A stretch of 64,000 nt of DNA from an uncultured Clostridium sp. (lineage in GTDB: Bacteria > Bacillota > Clostridia > Clostridiales > Clostridiaceae), in contig NZ_CAMTIG010000011.1 in NCBI RefSeq assembly GCF_947072515.1, positions 1 to 64,000 on the forward strand, read 5' to 3'. The translations under genes were made by a program, and so were the position numbers. This document shows, in pieces, positions 1-9,354 of this stretch. Numbering within the stretch: position 1 is the stretch's first letter; the number at the start of each line of letters is the position of its first letter. Under the pieces are notes generated by a model, which was not told the origin of the DNA, did no database searches, and worked only from the letters and a program-made list of their open reading frames with translations.

Positions 1-614
1 TAATAGGAACAGGAACAGTTGCATTTAGTGATTTAAGTTATACAGATATAATGAGTAAAGGAACATGGTATTCTGATGTTTTAGGAACATTAAATAATGG
101 AACAAAAGTAAATATAATTGGACAAAATGACAATTGGTTTGAAATAGAAAATGGAAAAGGAACAGCATGGATACCAAAAAATAGATTAAGCACATCACTA
201 GGACATACTGTAATAGGAACAGGAACAGTTGCATTTAGTGATTTAAGTTATACAGATATAATGAGCAAAGGAACATGGTATTCAAGCTTAGCAGGAACAT
301 TAAATAATGGAACAAAAGTAAACATAATTGGACAAAACGACAATTGGTTTGAAATAGAAAATGGAAAAGGAACAGCATGGATACCGAAAAATAGGTTAAG
401 CACATCACTAGGACATACTGTAATAGGAACAGGAACAGTTGCATTTAATGATTTAAGTTATACAGATATAATGAACGAAGGAACATGGTATTCAAGTTTA
501 GCGGGAACATTAAATAATGGAACAAAGATAAATATAATTGGACAAAATGAAAATTGGTATGAAATAGAAAATGGAAATGGAACAGCATGGATACCAAAAA
601 ATAGAGTAAGTAGA
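1..614 (+). repeat. Near-identical 210-bp tandem coding repeats
   Basis: The sequence starting TAATAGGAACAGG recurs at 1, 211 and 421, a period of 210 bp (70 codons). The copies differ at few bases, whereas the related repeats in the next gene are clearly diverged. This suggests recent copy-number expansion. Confidence 0.9.
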
Positions 615-617
615 TAA
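1..617 (+). CDS. Cell-wall SH3-like repeat protein, 3' end only
   Basis: The frame is open from the window edge (first full codon at 3) to TAA at 615-617, so the start lies upstream. The visible 204 residues are three copies of a 70-residue module containing TDIM, GTWYS, GTLNNGT, NWFEIENG and AWIPKNR. The same module, more diverged, fills the centre of the next gene (845-5092), which is a secreted peptidoglycan hydrolase, so this is probably the tail of a paralogous exported wall-binding protein. The ATG at 51 is only an internal Met of the first repeat. Any catalytic domain would lie outside the window; wall binding is inferred from SH3-like repeats of this kind. Confidence 0.8.
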   Translation, partial: IGTGTVAFSDLSYTDIMSKGTWYSDVLGTLNNGTKVNIIGQNDNWFEIENGKGTAWIPKNRLSTSLGHTVIGTGTVAFSDLSYTDIMSKGTWYSSLAGTLNNGTKVNIIGQNDNWFEIENGKGTAWIPKNRLSTSLGHTVIGTGTVAFNDLSYTDIMNEGTWYSSLAGTLNNGTKINIIGQNENWYEIENGNGTAWIPKNRVSR

Positions 618-620
618 AAA

Positions 621-647
621 AAGTGATCTTTAAGATCACTTTTTTTA
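621..647 (+). terminator. Rho-independent terminator of the repeat-protein gene
   Basis: The arms AAGTGATCTT and AAGATCACTT pair around a minimal loop and run into a T tract, 4 bases after the stop codon. Confidence 0.85.
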
Positions 648-844
648 TATGTAGAAATATAAAAGTGCGATTTAAAAAGATTAATTTTAAAAAGAGGAAT
701 AAGAAGGTTTAGGTGGGAAAAAATAAGAGTAAAAAAGAGAAATATTTCATATAAAATTTTAAAAATTTTCCGTTGTAGTTAATAAAAAATTAGTATGATG
801 AAAGATATGTTAGATTTTATAATACGTTGGGAGAATTAATAATA

Positions 845-3800
845 ATGAAGAATAAAAAAGTTTCTATGTTAATTGCAGCTAGTGCAGCTGCCGCAACTAT
901 GCTAGTAGCAACACCTTCCACTAGTAGTTTTGCTACTACTATAAAACATGAAAAAAATACAAAGTCAGAGAATACAAATACTGAAAATCAAAATAGTACA
1001 TTGAAAAATGGACAAGTTAATAATATAAATAAATTAGTGAAAAATGAACAAGTTAAGAATGTAAATCAATCAGCTAGTAAAAAAACAGCAGTAACTAAAT
1101 CAACAAAAAGTTTGAAAAAGGTAGAATTAGCACAAGTAAATTTATTTACTGGGAAAGTTGTTAAATTACCAAAAGAAACAGAAAGAGCACAAGCAACGGG
1201 TTTTTCTGTTAATTTTAATGGGTCAAATCATATAACGTACTACAATAATCAAAATGTTAATCCAGATATGGTACAAACTGAGTTTCATTCTAAGACACAA
1301 GAACAATTATATAACTATTTGATGAACCCTAATAATAGATGGGTAGCAGAAAATGAGGCAATTGGGTTACATGGAGGAGATACAGCAAATGATTGTGTAT
1401 TTTTTGTATCGTCAGCACTTAGAGCTATAGGAATTAATATTCCGGATAATATAGGATATACAACAAATTTGATGAATGAACTTCAAAATTTAGGCTGGGA
1501 AAGAGAAACAAATTTAAGTACTCTTGAACCAGGAGATATATGTTTTGCATCAACAGCACATACTTATGTATTTATGGGATGGGCAAACAAGGCAGAGGGA
1601 GTTGCATGGGTTGCAGATAATCAATTTAGTTGGTTTGGAACAAATTTTCATCCAAGATCGCAAGCAAGTGTACCAAACGTAGATGTTAGTCCAACAACAT
1701 GTTACTATAGACTTCCAGGAAATTATTCAGTAGTAGGAAATACATCACAAGTAAATATGCCTGTAAATTATGATTACAGTGTAGGAACAGTTAATGCGCA
1801 AGGATTAAATGTTAGACAAGAGCCAGCATTAGATTCTAGTGTTTTAACATGTTTAAATTATGGACAAAGAGTACAAATTTTAAGTCAAGATGGAAATTGG
1901 CTTAAAATAAATTATAATGGGCAACCTGCATATGTATGGGCGAGTTATGTAACAGGAACTACTCCAACAGTGAAGAAACCTTACGAAGGAAATTATAATG
2001 TTATAAGTACAGGTACTGTTAATTTTGATGGTGGAGCTTATACAGATGTAATGAGTGGTGGAACATGGTATTCAAATGTTAGAGGAACATTAAATAATGG
2101 TACAAAAGTATCAATAATAAATCAAAATGCTAATTGGTATCAAATAGAATATAAAGATGGTACAGCATGGATTCCAAAGGATAGATTACAAACAAACTTA
2201 TCATATAAAGTTATAGGAACAGGAAAAGTTGATTTTAATAGTTTAAGTTATACAGATGTAATGAGCGAAGGAACATGGTATTCAAATATCGTAGGTACAT
2301 TAAATAATGGGACAAGTATAAACATAATTGGTCAAAATGCAGATTGGTATAAGATAGAATATAATAATGGAGTGGCATGGATACCAAAAAATAGAGTTGA
2401 ATCAGGTTTAAATGATAAAGTTATAGGGACAGGGAAAATTGATTTTAATGATTTAAGTTATACAGATGTAATGAGTGAGGGAACATGGTATTCAACTATT
2501 GTAGGAGCATTAAATAATGGAAGTAATGTAAAAATTATTTCGCAAAATGCAGATTGGTATCAGATTGAATATAACAATGGAACTGCGTGGGTATTAAAAA
2601 GTAGAGTTAACACGAGCTTAAATGATAATTATAAAGTAATAAGTACTGGACAAGTGAATTTTTTAAGTGGAAATTATACAGATATAATGAGTGAGGGAAC
2701 GTGGTATTCAACTGTTTTAGGAACAATAAATAATGGAACTAATATAAAAATAATTGGTGAAAATACAGATTGGTATAAAATAGAATATAATAATGGAACT
2801 GCATGGATACCAAAAAATAGAGTAAATACTAATGTAAATAGAAAAATTATAGAGAAGGCACAAATAAACTTCCTAAGTGGAAACTATACGGATATAATGA
2901 GTGCTGGAACATGGTATTCAGACGTTGCGGGAACATTAAATAATGGAACTAATATAAACATAGTTGGAGAAAATGGAAATTGGTTTGAAATTGAATATAA
3001 TAATGGTTTAGCATGGGTTCCAAAGGCAAGAGTAAATACTAATGTAAATAGAAAAGTTATTCAAACAGGATATGTTAACTTTTTAAGTGGTGGCTATACA
3101 GATATAATGAGTGAAGGAACATGGTACTCAAATGTAGCAGGAACGCTAAATAATGGAACTAAAATAAATGTAGTTGGAGAAAATACAAATTGGTTTGAAA
3201 TAGAATATGGAAATGGATTAGTATGGATACCAAAAAATAGAGTTCATATAAATAGAAAGATTATAGAAAAAGGGCAAGTGAACTTTTTAAGCGGAAATTA
3301 CACAGATATAATGAGTGAAGGAACATGGTACTCAAATGTAGCGGGAACATTAAATAATGGAACTAATGTAAATATAGTTGCAGAAAATGGTAGTTGGCTT
3401 GAAATAGAGTATCAAAATGGATTAGTATGGATTCCAAAAGCGAGAGTAAATACTAATATAGATAGAACTGTAATTCAAACGGGATATGTTAATTTCTTAG
3501 GTGGAAGTTATACAGATATAATGAGTGCTGGAACATGGTATTCAGATGTTGCGGGAACATTAAATAATGAAACAAAAGTTAATATAGTTTCGCAAAAAAA
3601 TAATTGGTATGAAATAGAATACGGAAATGGAACTGTATGGATACCTACAAATAGAGTAAATACTTTACATGATACTGTTTTAGGAACAGGAACTGTAGAT
3701 TTTAGTGGTGGAAGCTATACAGATGTAATGAGTGCTGGAACATGGTACTCAACAGTAGTGGGAACATTAAATAATGGAACTAATATAAATATAGTTGGTG

Positions 3801-5092
3801 AAAGTGGAAATTGGTATAAAATAGAGACTGGAAATACAAATGTATGGATACCTAAAGATAGAGTAAATACTGATTATGGAAAACCATCAATAAAAACAGC
3901 ATATATTAATTTTAATGGTGGAAATTTCACCGATATAATGAATGGACCAACTTGGGATACAAGTTTGGCAGGAACATTAAATAATGGTACTCAAGTTTCT
4001 GTAATTGGTGAAAATGGAGCTTGGTATCAGATTAAATATGGAAATGGAAGCGCATGGGTTCTAAAGGATAGAGTTGGAACGAGTCAATATAATTATGGAA
4101 ATGCTGTTTATAGTGAAACTATGAATCAATATATTGCAGATGAATTACAAGAATATATTGATTGTGTTGGGGGCGGATTAAGTAATTCTCAATTAGACAG
4201 TATAACAAATCAACTAGCAGGTGCAATAAATCCTCAAAATGCAGCTACAGATTTAGAATTCTTAAGAATAGATCAATTTAGAAATGTAAACTTTAATGCT
4301 GTACAAAATCTTTTAAATGGAAAAGGTGTATTCTCAGGACAAGCAGCGGCATTTATAGGAGCTGCAAAACAATATAATTTAGATCCAGTTTACTTGATGT
4401 CTCAATCAGCACTAGAAACAGGATGGGGAACTAGTAATTTTGCACAAGGAATAACAATAACACAAATAGCGAATGAAAATGAACCAATATATGAAAATGG
4501 TGTGTTAGTTGGATATCAAATGATTAATTTACCAGCACCAGTTACTGTATATGATTTATTTGGAATAGGTGCATATAATGCAAGTGCATATTTCCCAAAT
4601 AAAACAACAATATTAGCGACAACTTATGCATATAATCATGGATGGACAAATGTATCAAATGCTATATATGGAGCAGCAGCATTCCTTTCAAATAACTATG
4701 TGCATAACCCAGATATTGCTCAGAATACGCCATATGAAATTAGATATATTGATGCACCAGCAGATGATATTTGGCATCAATATGCAACAGATATAACGTA
4801 TGCAGAGCAAATTGCAGGACTTATGTCTCAAAATAAAGACTTATATTCAGAAGGTGATGTATTTAATTTTGCGGTACCACAATTCCAAGGACAACAAGGA
4901 GTAGCAAGCTTTGCAGTGGAACCAAATGCAGAAATAAAAAGTGAACCAAAAGAAGGTAAGGAAAATGTAGTTAAAAATCTGAAAAAGGGAAGTAAAGTTG
5001 TAGTAACTGGAGAAAAAGGAAATTGGTACAAAGTCAATTATGGAGAAGGTACAGGTTGGGTTAAAAAGGATAAAATAAAAAAAGAAAAATAG
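845..5092 (+). CDS. Secreted modular peptidoglycan hydrolase (CHAP/NlpC-like plus SH3 repeats plus glucosaminidase)
   Basis: A 1415-residue exported protein. Start: a TTG at 827 is in frame, but ATG 845 has GGGAG about 11 bases upstream and directly begins a Sec signal peptide (MKNKK, hydrophobic Ala-rich core, cleavage near SSFA). Order: low-complexity Asn/Lys linker; a cysteine-peptidase-like domain (about 100-260) with candidate Cys184 in NDCVFFVSS and His239 in TAHTYVF; a classical SH3_3 domain (about 310-370); ten 65-70-residue SH3-like repeats (about 385-1080); a GH73-type glucosaminidase domain (about 1140-1330) with candidate Glu1191 in ALETGWG; and a C-terminal SH3 (about 1358-1415). 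Two cutting activities in one chain fit an autolysin or cell-separation enzyme. The repeats probably anchor it to the wall. It sits beside a related repeat protein and has its own hairpins downstream. The catalytic assignments come from motif reading and are not tested. Confidence 0.85.
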   Translation: MKNKKVSMLIAASAAAATMLVATPSTSSFATTIKHEKNTKSENTNTENQNSTLKNGQVNNINKLVKNEQVKNVNQSASKKTAVTKSTKSLKKVELAQVNLFTGKVVKLPKETERAQATGFSVNFNGSNHITYYNNQNVNPDMVQTEFHSKTQEQLYNYLMNPNNRWVAENEAIGLHGGDTANDCVFFVSSALRAIGINIPDNIGYTTNLMNELQNLGWERETNLSTLEPGDICFASTAHTYVFMGWANKAEGVAWVADNQFSWFGTNFHPRSQASVPNVDVSPTTCYYRLPGNYSVVGNTSQVNMPVNYDYSVGTVNAQGLNVRQEPALDSSVLTCLNYGQRVQILSQDGNWLKINYNGQPAYVWASYVTGTTPTVKKPYEGNYNVISTGTVNFDGGAYTDVMSGGTWYSNVRGTLNNGTKVSIINQNANWYQIEYKDGTAWIPKDRLQTNLSYKVIGTGKVDFNSLSYTDVMSEGTWYSNIVGTLNNGTSINIIGQNADWYKIEYNNGVAWIPKNRVESGLNDKVIGTGKIDFNDLSYTDVMSEGTWYSTIVGALNNGSNVKIISQNADWYQIEYNNGTAWVLKSRVNTSLNDNYKVISTGQVNFLSGNYTDIMSEGTWYSTVLGTINNGTNIKIIGENTDWYKIEYNNGTAWIPKNRVNTNVNRKIIEKAQINFLSGNYTDIMSAGTWYSDVAGTLNNGTNINIVGENGNWFEIEYNNGLAWVPKARVNTNVNRKVIQTGYVNFLSGGYTDIMSEGTWYSNVAGTLNNGTKINVVGENTNWFEIEYGNGLVWIPKNRVHINRKIIEKGQVNFLSGNYTDIMSEGTWYSNVAGTLNNGTNVNIVAENGSWLEIEYQNGLVWIPKARVNTNIDRTVIQTGYVNFLGGSYTDIMSAGTWYSDVAGTLNNETKVNIVSQKNNWYEIEYGNGTVWIPTNRVNTLHDTVLGTGTVDFSGGSYTDVMSAGTWYSTVVGTLNNGTNINIVGESGNWYKIETGNTNVWIPKDRVNTDYGKPSIKTAYINFNGGNFTDIMNGPTWDTSLAGTLNNGTQVSVIGENGAWYQIKYGNGSAWVLKDRVGTSQYNYGNAVYSETMNQYIADELQEYIDCVGGGLSNSQLDSITNQLAGAINPQNAATDLEFLRIDQFRNVNFNAVQNLLNGKGVFSGQAAAFIGAAKQYNLDPVYLMSQSALETGWGTSNFAQGITITQIANENEPIYENGVLVGYQMINLPAPVTVYDLFGIGAYNASAYFPNKTTILATTYAYNHGWTNVSNAIYGAAAFLSNNYVHNPDIAQNTPYEIRYIDAPADDIWHQYATDITYAEQIAGLMSQNKDLYSEGDVFNFAVPQFQGQQGVASFAVEPNAEIKSEPKEGKENVVKNLKKGSKVVVTGEKGNWYKVNYGEGTGWVKKDKIKKEK
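1995..4085 (+). repeat. Ten diverged ~200-bp SH3-like coding repeats
   Basis: Ten in-frame copies each carry TDxMSxGTWYS then GTLNNGT and a W-x-EIEYxNG-x-AWIPK-x-RV segment. They match the 210-bp units at 1-614 at the protein level, but neighbouring copies differ at many codons. Repeat 10 is the most divergent (NGPTWDTS). Confidence 0.9.
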
Positions 5093-5126
5093 GTATAGAA
5101 AATTAAAAATATATAAAAACTATAGA

Positions 5127-5148
5127 TAGCCCTCTAGGCAAAGGGCTA
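5127..5148 (+). other. Small hairpin downstream of the hydrolase gene
   Basis: TAGCCCT pairs with AGGGCTA. No T tract follows. It lies just before a stronger hairpin at 5162 and may be part of one 3' structure. Confidence 0.45.
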
Positions 5149-5161
5149 GGGTTTAGCTTTT

Positions 5162-5190
5162 GGAGGTAGCAAATATGCTATCTCCTTTTT
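5162..5190 (+). terminator. Terminator downstream of the hydrolase gene
   Basis: GGAGGTAGC pairs with GCTATCTCC (one G-U pair) around a 6-base loop, followed by TTTTT. Confidence 0.75.
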
Positions 5191-5280
5191 ATAATAATTA
5201 TATTGAAAGTTTAAAAAGAGAATAGAGAAATTTTAAAATCAAAACAGACATATAATTGGATTGCAATATTTATATAAATT

Positions 5281-5310
5281 AGGTTTACCTTATTAAGGTA
5301 AGCCTTTTTA
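5281..5310 (+). terminator. Second, orphan terminator
   Basis: AGGTTTACCT pairs with AGGTAAGCCT and is followed by TTTTTA. It lies 90 bases beyond the first terminator with no ORF between them, so it either backs up the first or ends a short untranslated transcript. No other gene-like content was seen in the rest of 5093-5591 apart from the purL leader. Confidence 0.7.
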
Positions 5311-5445
5311 TTTTGGAAATTAGAAGGGAATAGATAAATATATATTATAAAACAACTAAATAAATGGAAAAATAAATTAAAAGGTTTAGAATGGAAAAAT
5401 CTAATCTAAAAGAAATTACATATATTATATGATTTAAATAATAAT

Positions 5446-5469
5446 ATAATTCGTACATATACGAATTAT
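5446..5469. promoter_or_regulatory. Inverted repeat upstream of purL, candidate operator
   Basis: ATAATTCGT and ACGAATTAT form perfect 9-base arms around ACATAT, 122 bases before purL. It lies just upstream of -10-like TATAAT (5485) and -35-like TTGACT (5492), with TATTCT 17 bases further on. The TTCG/CGAA cores recall PurR-type boxes, but the orientation differs from the Bacillus layout as I remember it, so the regulator is unassigned. Confidence 0.5.
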
Positions 5470-5591
5470 AAAATAAATTAAAGGTATAATGTTGACTAAA
5501 ATTGAAAGGAGTGTTATTCTGAAATTACCAAGGGATAATATGGAAAATTAAAAGATTGAGATAAAACTTTAATATTACTGGAGGGAACAAA

Positions 5592-8500
5592 ATGGCTTTA
5601 ATTAAAACTATATTCGTTGAAAAAAAAGAAGGATTTAATGTTGAGAGTAATTTATTACTTGAAGATTTTAAAGAGAACTTAGGAATTGAAAATTTAGAAG
5701 AAGTAAGAGTAATAAATAAATATATTATAGGAGAGATAAAAGAAGAAGATTATAAAAAGAGTTTAAAAACAATATTTTCAGAATTACCTGTAGATAATAT
5801 TTATGAAAAAAATCTTGAAATAGGAAAAGATGAAAAGGCTTTTGCAGTTGAATTTTTGCCAGGGCAATATGACCAAAGAGCAGATTCAGCATCTGAATGC
5901 TTAATGCTTTTAACAAGTGGAGAAAAAATAGAAGTTAAATCTAGTAAAATTATAATTTTAAATGGAAATATAACTGATGATGAACTTATAAAAATAAAAA
6001 AGTATTATATTAATCCAGTAGACTCAAGAGAAGTAGATATTAATAATAAAGATTTAATAAATGAATATAGAGAGCCGAAAAATGTAGAAGTACTTAATGG
6101 ATTTAGAAATAAAAACTTAAAAGAATTAGAATACTTTCATAAAGAATTAGGACTTGCTATGACAGTAGAAGATTTAAATATGATTAGAGAGTATTTTATT
6201 TTAGAAGAGAGAGAACCAAGCATTACTGAAATAAAAGTAATAGATACTTATTGGTCGGATCATTGTAGACATACGACTTTTTTAACTACTGTAAAAGAAG
6301 TCCAAATAGAGGAAGGAAAATATAATGTTCCTGTAAAAAAAGCTTATGAAGCTTATATAAAATCAAGGGATTTTGTTTATGGAGAAAATACTGATAGAAA
6401 AATAAATCTTATGGATATGGCTGTAATTTGTATGAAAGAATTAAGAAAAAGAGGTTATGCAGAAGATTTAGATATATCAGATGAAATAAATGCATGTTCA
6501 ATAAATGTAAATGTTGAGACAGAAGATGGTGTGGAAGAATATTTATTAATGTTTAAAAATGAAACACATAATCATCCAACAGAAATTGAACCTTTTGGTG
6601 GAGCTGCTACATGTTTAGGTGGAGCTATTAGAGATCCATTATCAGGAAGAACTTATGTATATGGAGCTATGAGAGTCACAGGTTCGGGAGATCCTACAGT
6701 TTCAGTAGAAGAAACACTAGGAGGAAAACTTCCACAAAGAAAGATAACTTTAGGAGCAGCACATGGATATAGTTCTTATGGAAATCAAATAGGACTTGCA
6801 ACAGGACAAGTTGATGAAATATATCATGAAAATTATAGAGCAAAAAGAATGGAAGTTGGAGCAGTTATAGCAGCTGCACCAAAAGAAAATGTGCTTAGAG
6901 AAGAGCCAAGTTTAGGCGATAAGATTATTTTATTAGGTGGGAAAACAGGAAGGGATGGAATTGGTGGTGCAACTGGTTCATCTAAAGAACATACAGAGGA
7001 TTCAATAAATGAATGTGGGGCTGAAGTTCAAAAAGGAAATCCACCTACTGAAAGAAAAATACAACGATTATTTAGAAATAAAGAAGTTACTAAAATGATA
7101 AAAAGGTGTAATGATTTTGGAGCAGGTGGAGTTTCAGTAGCAATTGGAGAACTTTGTAGAGGATTAGATATAGATTTAGATAAAGTTCCTAAAAAATATG
7201 AAGGATTAGATGGAACTGAAATTGCTATTTCTGAATCTCAAGAAAGAATGGCAGTAGTTATTGAAAAGGAAAATGTAGAAAAGTTTATAGAACTTTCTAA
7301 AAAAGAAAATTTAGAAGCAGTAGTTGTAGCTACAGTAACTGATACAGATAGATTAAGAATGTTCTGGAGAAAAGATAAAATAGTTGATATAAGCAGAAAT
7401 TTCCTAGATACAAATGGAGTAACTGGAGAAATTGATGTTAAAGTTATAAATCCTTTAAAATATCCTTTTATAAAAGGGAATGAAAATATAAAAGAAGAGT
7501 GGATAAAAATTTTAAATAATTTAAATGTTTGTGATAAAAAAGGATTAATTGAAAGATTTGATTCAACTATAGGAAGTAGAACAGTTTTAATGCCTCTTGG
7601 AGGAAAGTATTCAAAAACTCCAGCAGAAGGTATGGCATTTAAAATACCAGTGAAAAAAGGTGAGTCAAAAGATGCATCAATAATGACGTATGGATTTAAT
7701 CCAGAGCTTGGAATGTGGAGTCCATTTCATATGGCTTATTATGCAGTAATTGAATCAATAACTAAGTTTGCTTGCTTAGGTGGAGATTATAAAACTGCAA
7801 GGTTAACTTTTCAAGAATATTTTGAAAGACTTGGAGATAAAAAAGAGAAATGGGGAAAACCTTTTGCAGCACTTTTAGGAGCTTATAAAGCTCAAATGGA
7901 TTTGAAAATTCCTGCAATTGGAGGAAAAGATTCTATGTCGGGAAGCTTTAAAGATTTAGATGTTCCTCCAACACTTGTTTCTTTTGCAGTAGGAATGGTA
8001 AAAGCTAAGGATGTAGTTTCACCAGAATTTAAGAAAAGTGGGTCTAAGGTAGTCTTAGTAGAAACAGAAGAGTTAGAAGATAAAACTATTAATATGGAGT
8101 TATTTAAAAGTAATTTAGAAGCTTTAAATAAATCAATAAAAGATGGAAAAGTTTTAAGTGCATGTTCAATTAAATTTGGTGGAATAGCAGAAGCTTTAAG
8201 TAAGATGTGCATTGGAAATAATATTGGAATAGAGATAAAAGAATTGAATAATGAAGAATTGTTTGGATTTAAATATGGAAGCTTTATTTTAGAAGTTGAG
8301 GAAGATGCAGAATTAAATGGACTTAACTTTAGAGAAATAGGAAGAACTACAGATGAGACTTTTATAAGTTCAAAAGAAATGAATTTAAATCTTTCTTTAG
8401 AAGAAATAAATAAAGAATATGAAAAAAGACTTGAGAAAGTATTTAAATCAAAAACAGAAAAAGCTTCGAAAACAATAGAAACGAAATTTTATGAGGGTAT

Positions 8501-9329
8501 AGGCAAAACTTCTCCAATGATTAAGGTAGTAAAACCTAAAATTGTAATACCAGTATTCCCAGGAACAAACTGTGAGTATGATTGCAAAGCAGCGTTTGAA
8601 AAAGTTGGTGGGGAAGTTAAAGAAGTGATTTTAAGAAACTATAATAAAGAAGCATTATTAGATTCAATAGAGGTTCTTAAAAAAGAAATTCAAAAATCGC
8701 AAATAATAATGTTACCAGGAGGATTCTCAGCAGGAGATGAACCAGATGGATCAGCAAAATTTATAGTAAATGTTCTTAGAAATGAAGAAATAAAAGATGC
8801 AGTAACGGAACTTTTAAATAATAGAGATGGATTAATGCTCGGAATTTGTAATGGCTTCCAAGCGTTAATGAAATTAGGACTTTTACCTTATGGAGAAATC
8901 TGTGATATAGAAGAAGATATGGGTACACTTACTTACAATAATATAAATAGACATATGTCAGCTATGGTAAGAACTAAAGTTGTATCTAAAAAATCAGCAT
9001 GGCTTAATGAAGTGACTCTAGGGGATATACATTCAGTTCCAATTTCACATGGAGAAGGAAAGTTTGTAGCACCAGAAGCACTATTAAAGAAACTTTCAGA
9101 AAATGGACAAGTTGCCACTCAATATGTAGATTTTGATGGAAATATTTCAATGGATATGCCATTTAATCCTAATGGTTCAACTTTAGGAATTGAAGGAATT
9201 ACAAGTCCTGATGGAAGAATATTTGGTAAGATGGCTCATTCAGAAAGAATTGGAGAAAATTTATATAAAAATATGGATGGAAACTTTGATCAAGGCTTAT
9301 TTAAATCGGGAGTTAATTATTTTAAATAA
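5592..9329 (+). CDS. purL: Phosphoribosylformylglycinamidine synthase, single-chain
   Basis: Converts FGAR to FGAM using glutamine and ATP, the fourth step of purine synthesis. At 1245 residues it is the long form that unites PurS-like, AIRS-like synthase and glutaminase parts; Bacillus splits these into purS, purL and purQ. The synthase region shows SDHCRHTTF and NETHNHPTEIEPFGGAAT. The C-terminal class I glutaminase begins near FPGTNCEYD and has nucleophile Cys1086 in GICNGFQ and a late ISHGEG segment. Start ATG 5592 follows TGGAGGG. It leads the pur cluster and is 25 bases before purE. A 260-base AT-rich leader with an inverted repeat precedes it. Confidence 0.97.
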   Translation: MALIKTIFVEKKEGFNVESNLLLEDFKENLGIENLEEVRVINKYIIGEIKEEDYKKSLKTIFSELPVDNIYEKNLEIGKDEKAFAVEFLPGQYDQRADSASECLMLLTSGEKIEVKSSKIIILNGNITDDELIKIKKYYINPVDSREVDINNKDLINEYREPKNVEVLNGFRNKNLKELEYFHKELGLAMTVEDLNMIREYFILEEREPSITEIKVIDTYWSDHCRHTTFLTTVKEVQIEEGKYNVPVKKAYEAYIKSRDFVYGENTDRKINLMDMAVICMKELRKRGYAEDLDISDEINACSINVNVETEDGVEEYLLMFKNETHNHPTEIEPFGGAATCLGGAIRDPLSGRTYVYGAMRVTGSGDPTVSVEETLGGKLPQRKITLGAAHGYSSYGNQIGLATGQVDEIYHENYRAKRMEVGAVIAAAPKENVLREEPSLGDKIILLGGKTGRDGIGGATGSSKEHTEDSINECGAEVQKGNPPTERKIQRLFRNKEVTKMIKRCNDFGAGGVSVAIGELCRGLDIDLDKVPKKYEGLDGTEIAISESQERMAVVIEKENVEKFIELSKKENLEAVVVATVTDTDRLRMFWRKDKIVDISRNFLDTNGVTGEIDVKVINPLKYPFIKGNENIKEEWIKILNNLNVCDKKGLIERFDSTIGSRTVLMPLGGKYSKTPAEGMAFKIPVKKGESKDASIMTYGFNPELGMWSPFHMAYYAVIESITKFACLGGDYKTARLTFQEYFERLGDKKEKWGKPFAALLGAYKAQMDLKIPAIGGKDSMSGSFKDLDVPPTLVSFAVGMVKAKDVVSPEFKKSGSKVVLVETEELEDKTINMELFKSNLEALNKSIKDGKVLSACSIKFGGIAEALSKMCIGNNIGIEIKELNNEELFGFKYGSFILEVEEDAELNGLNFREIGRTTDETFISSKEMNLNLSLEEINKEYEKRLEKVFKSKTEKASKTIETKFYEGIGKTSPMIKVVKPKIVIPVFPGTNCEYDCKAAFEKVGGEVKEVILRNYNKEALLDSIEVLKKEIQKSQIIMLPGGFSAGDEPDGSAKFIVNVLRNEEIKDAVTELLNNRDGLMLGICNGFQALMKLGLLPYGEICDIEEDMGTLTYNNINRHMSAMVRTKVVSKKSAWLNEVTLGDIHSVPISHGEGKFVAPEALLKKLSENGQVATQYVDFDGNISMDMPFNPNGSTLGIEGITSPDGRIFGKMAHSERIGENLYKNMDGNFDQGLFKSGVNYFK

Positions 9330-9354
9330 ATCATTTTAAGAGGAGAGTGTAAAT

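Noticed and set aside
1..614. Tandem repeats as a possible CRISPR array
   Set aside because: The 210-bp units are directly joined and coding, without short repeats or unique spacers.
25..639. Three antisense ORFs of 64-69 codons across the first repeats
   Set aside because: They are mirror frames of the 210-bp coding repeats, spaced exactly by the repeat period, with no ribosome binding sites.
5470..5591. Purine riboswitch before purL
   Set aside because: GATAATATGG recalls part of the aptamer, but the paired P2/P3 arms and conserved loops are missing.
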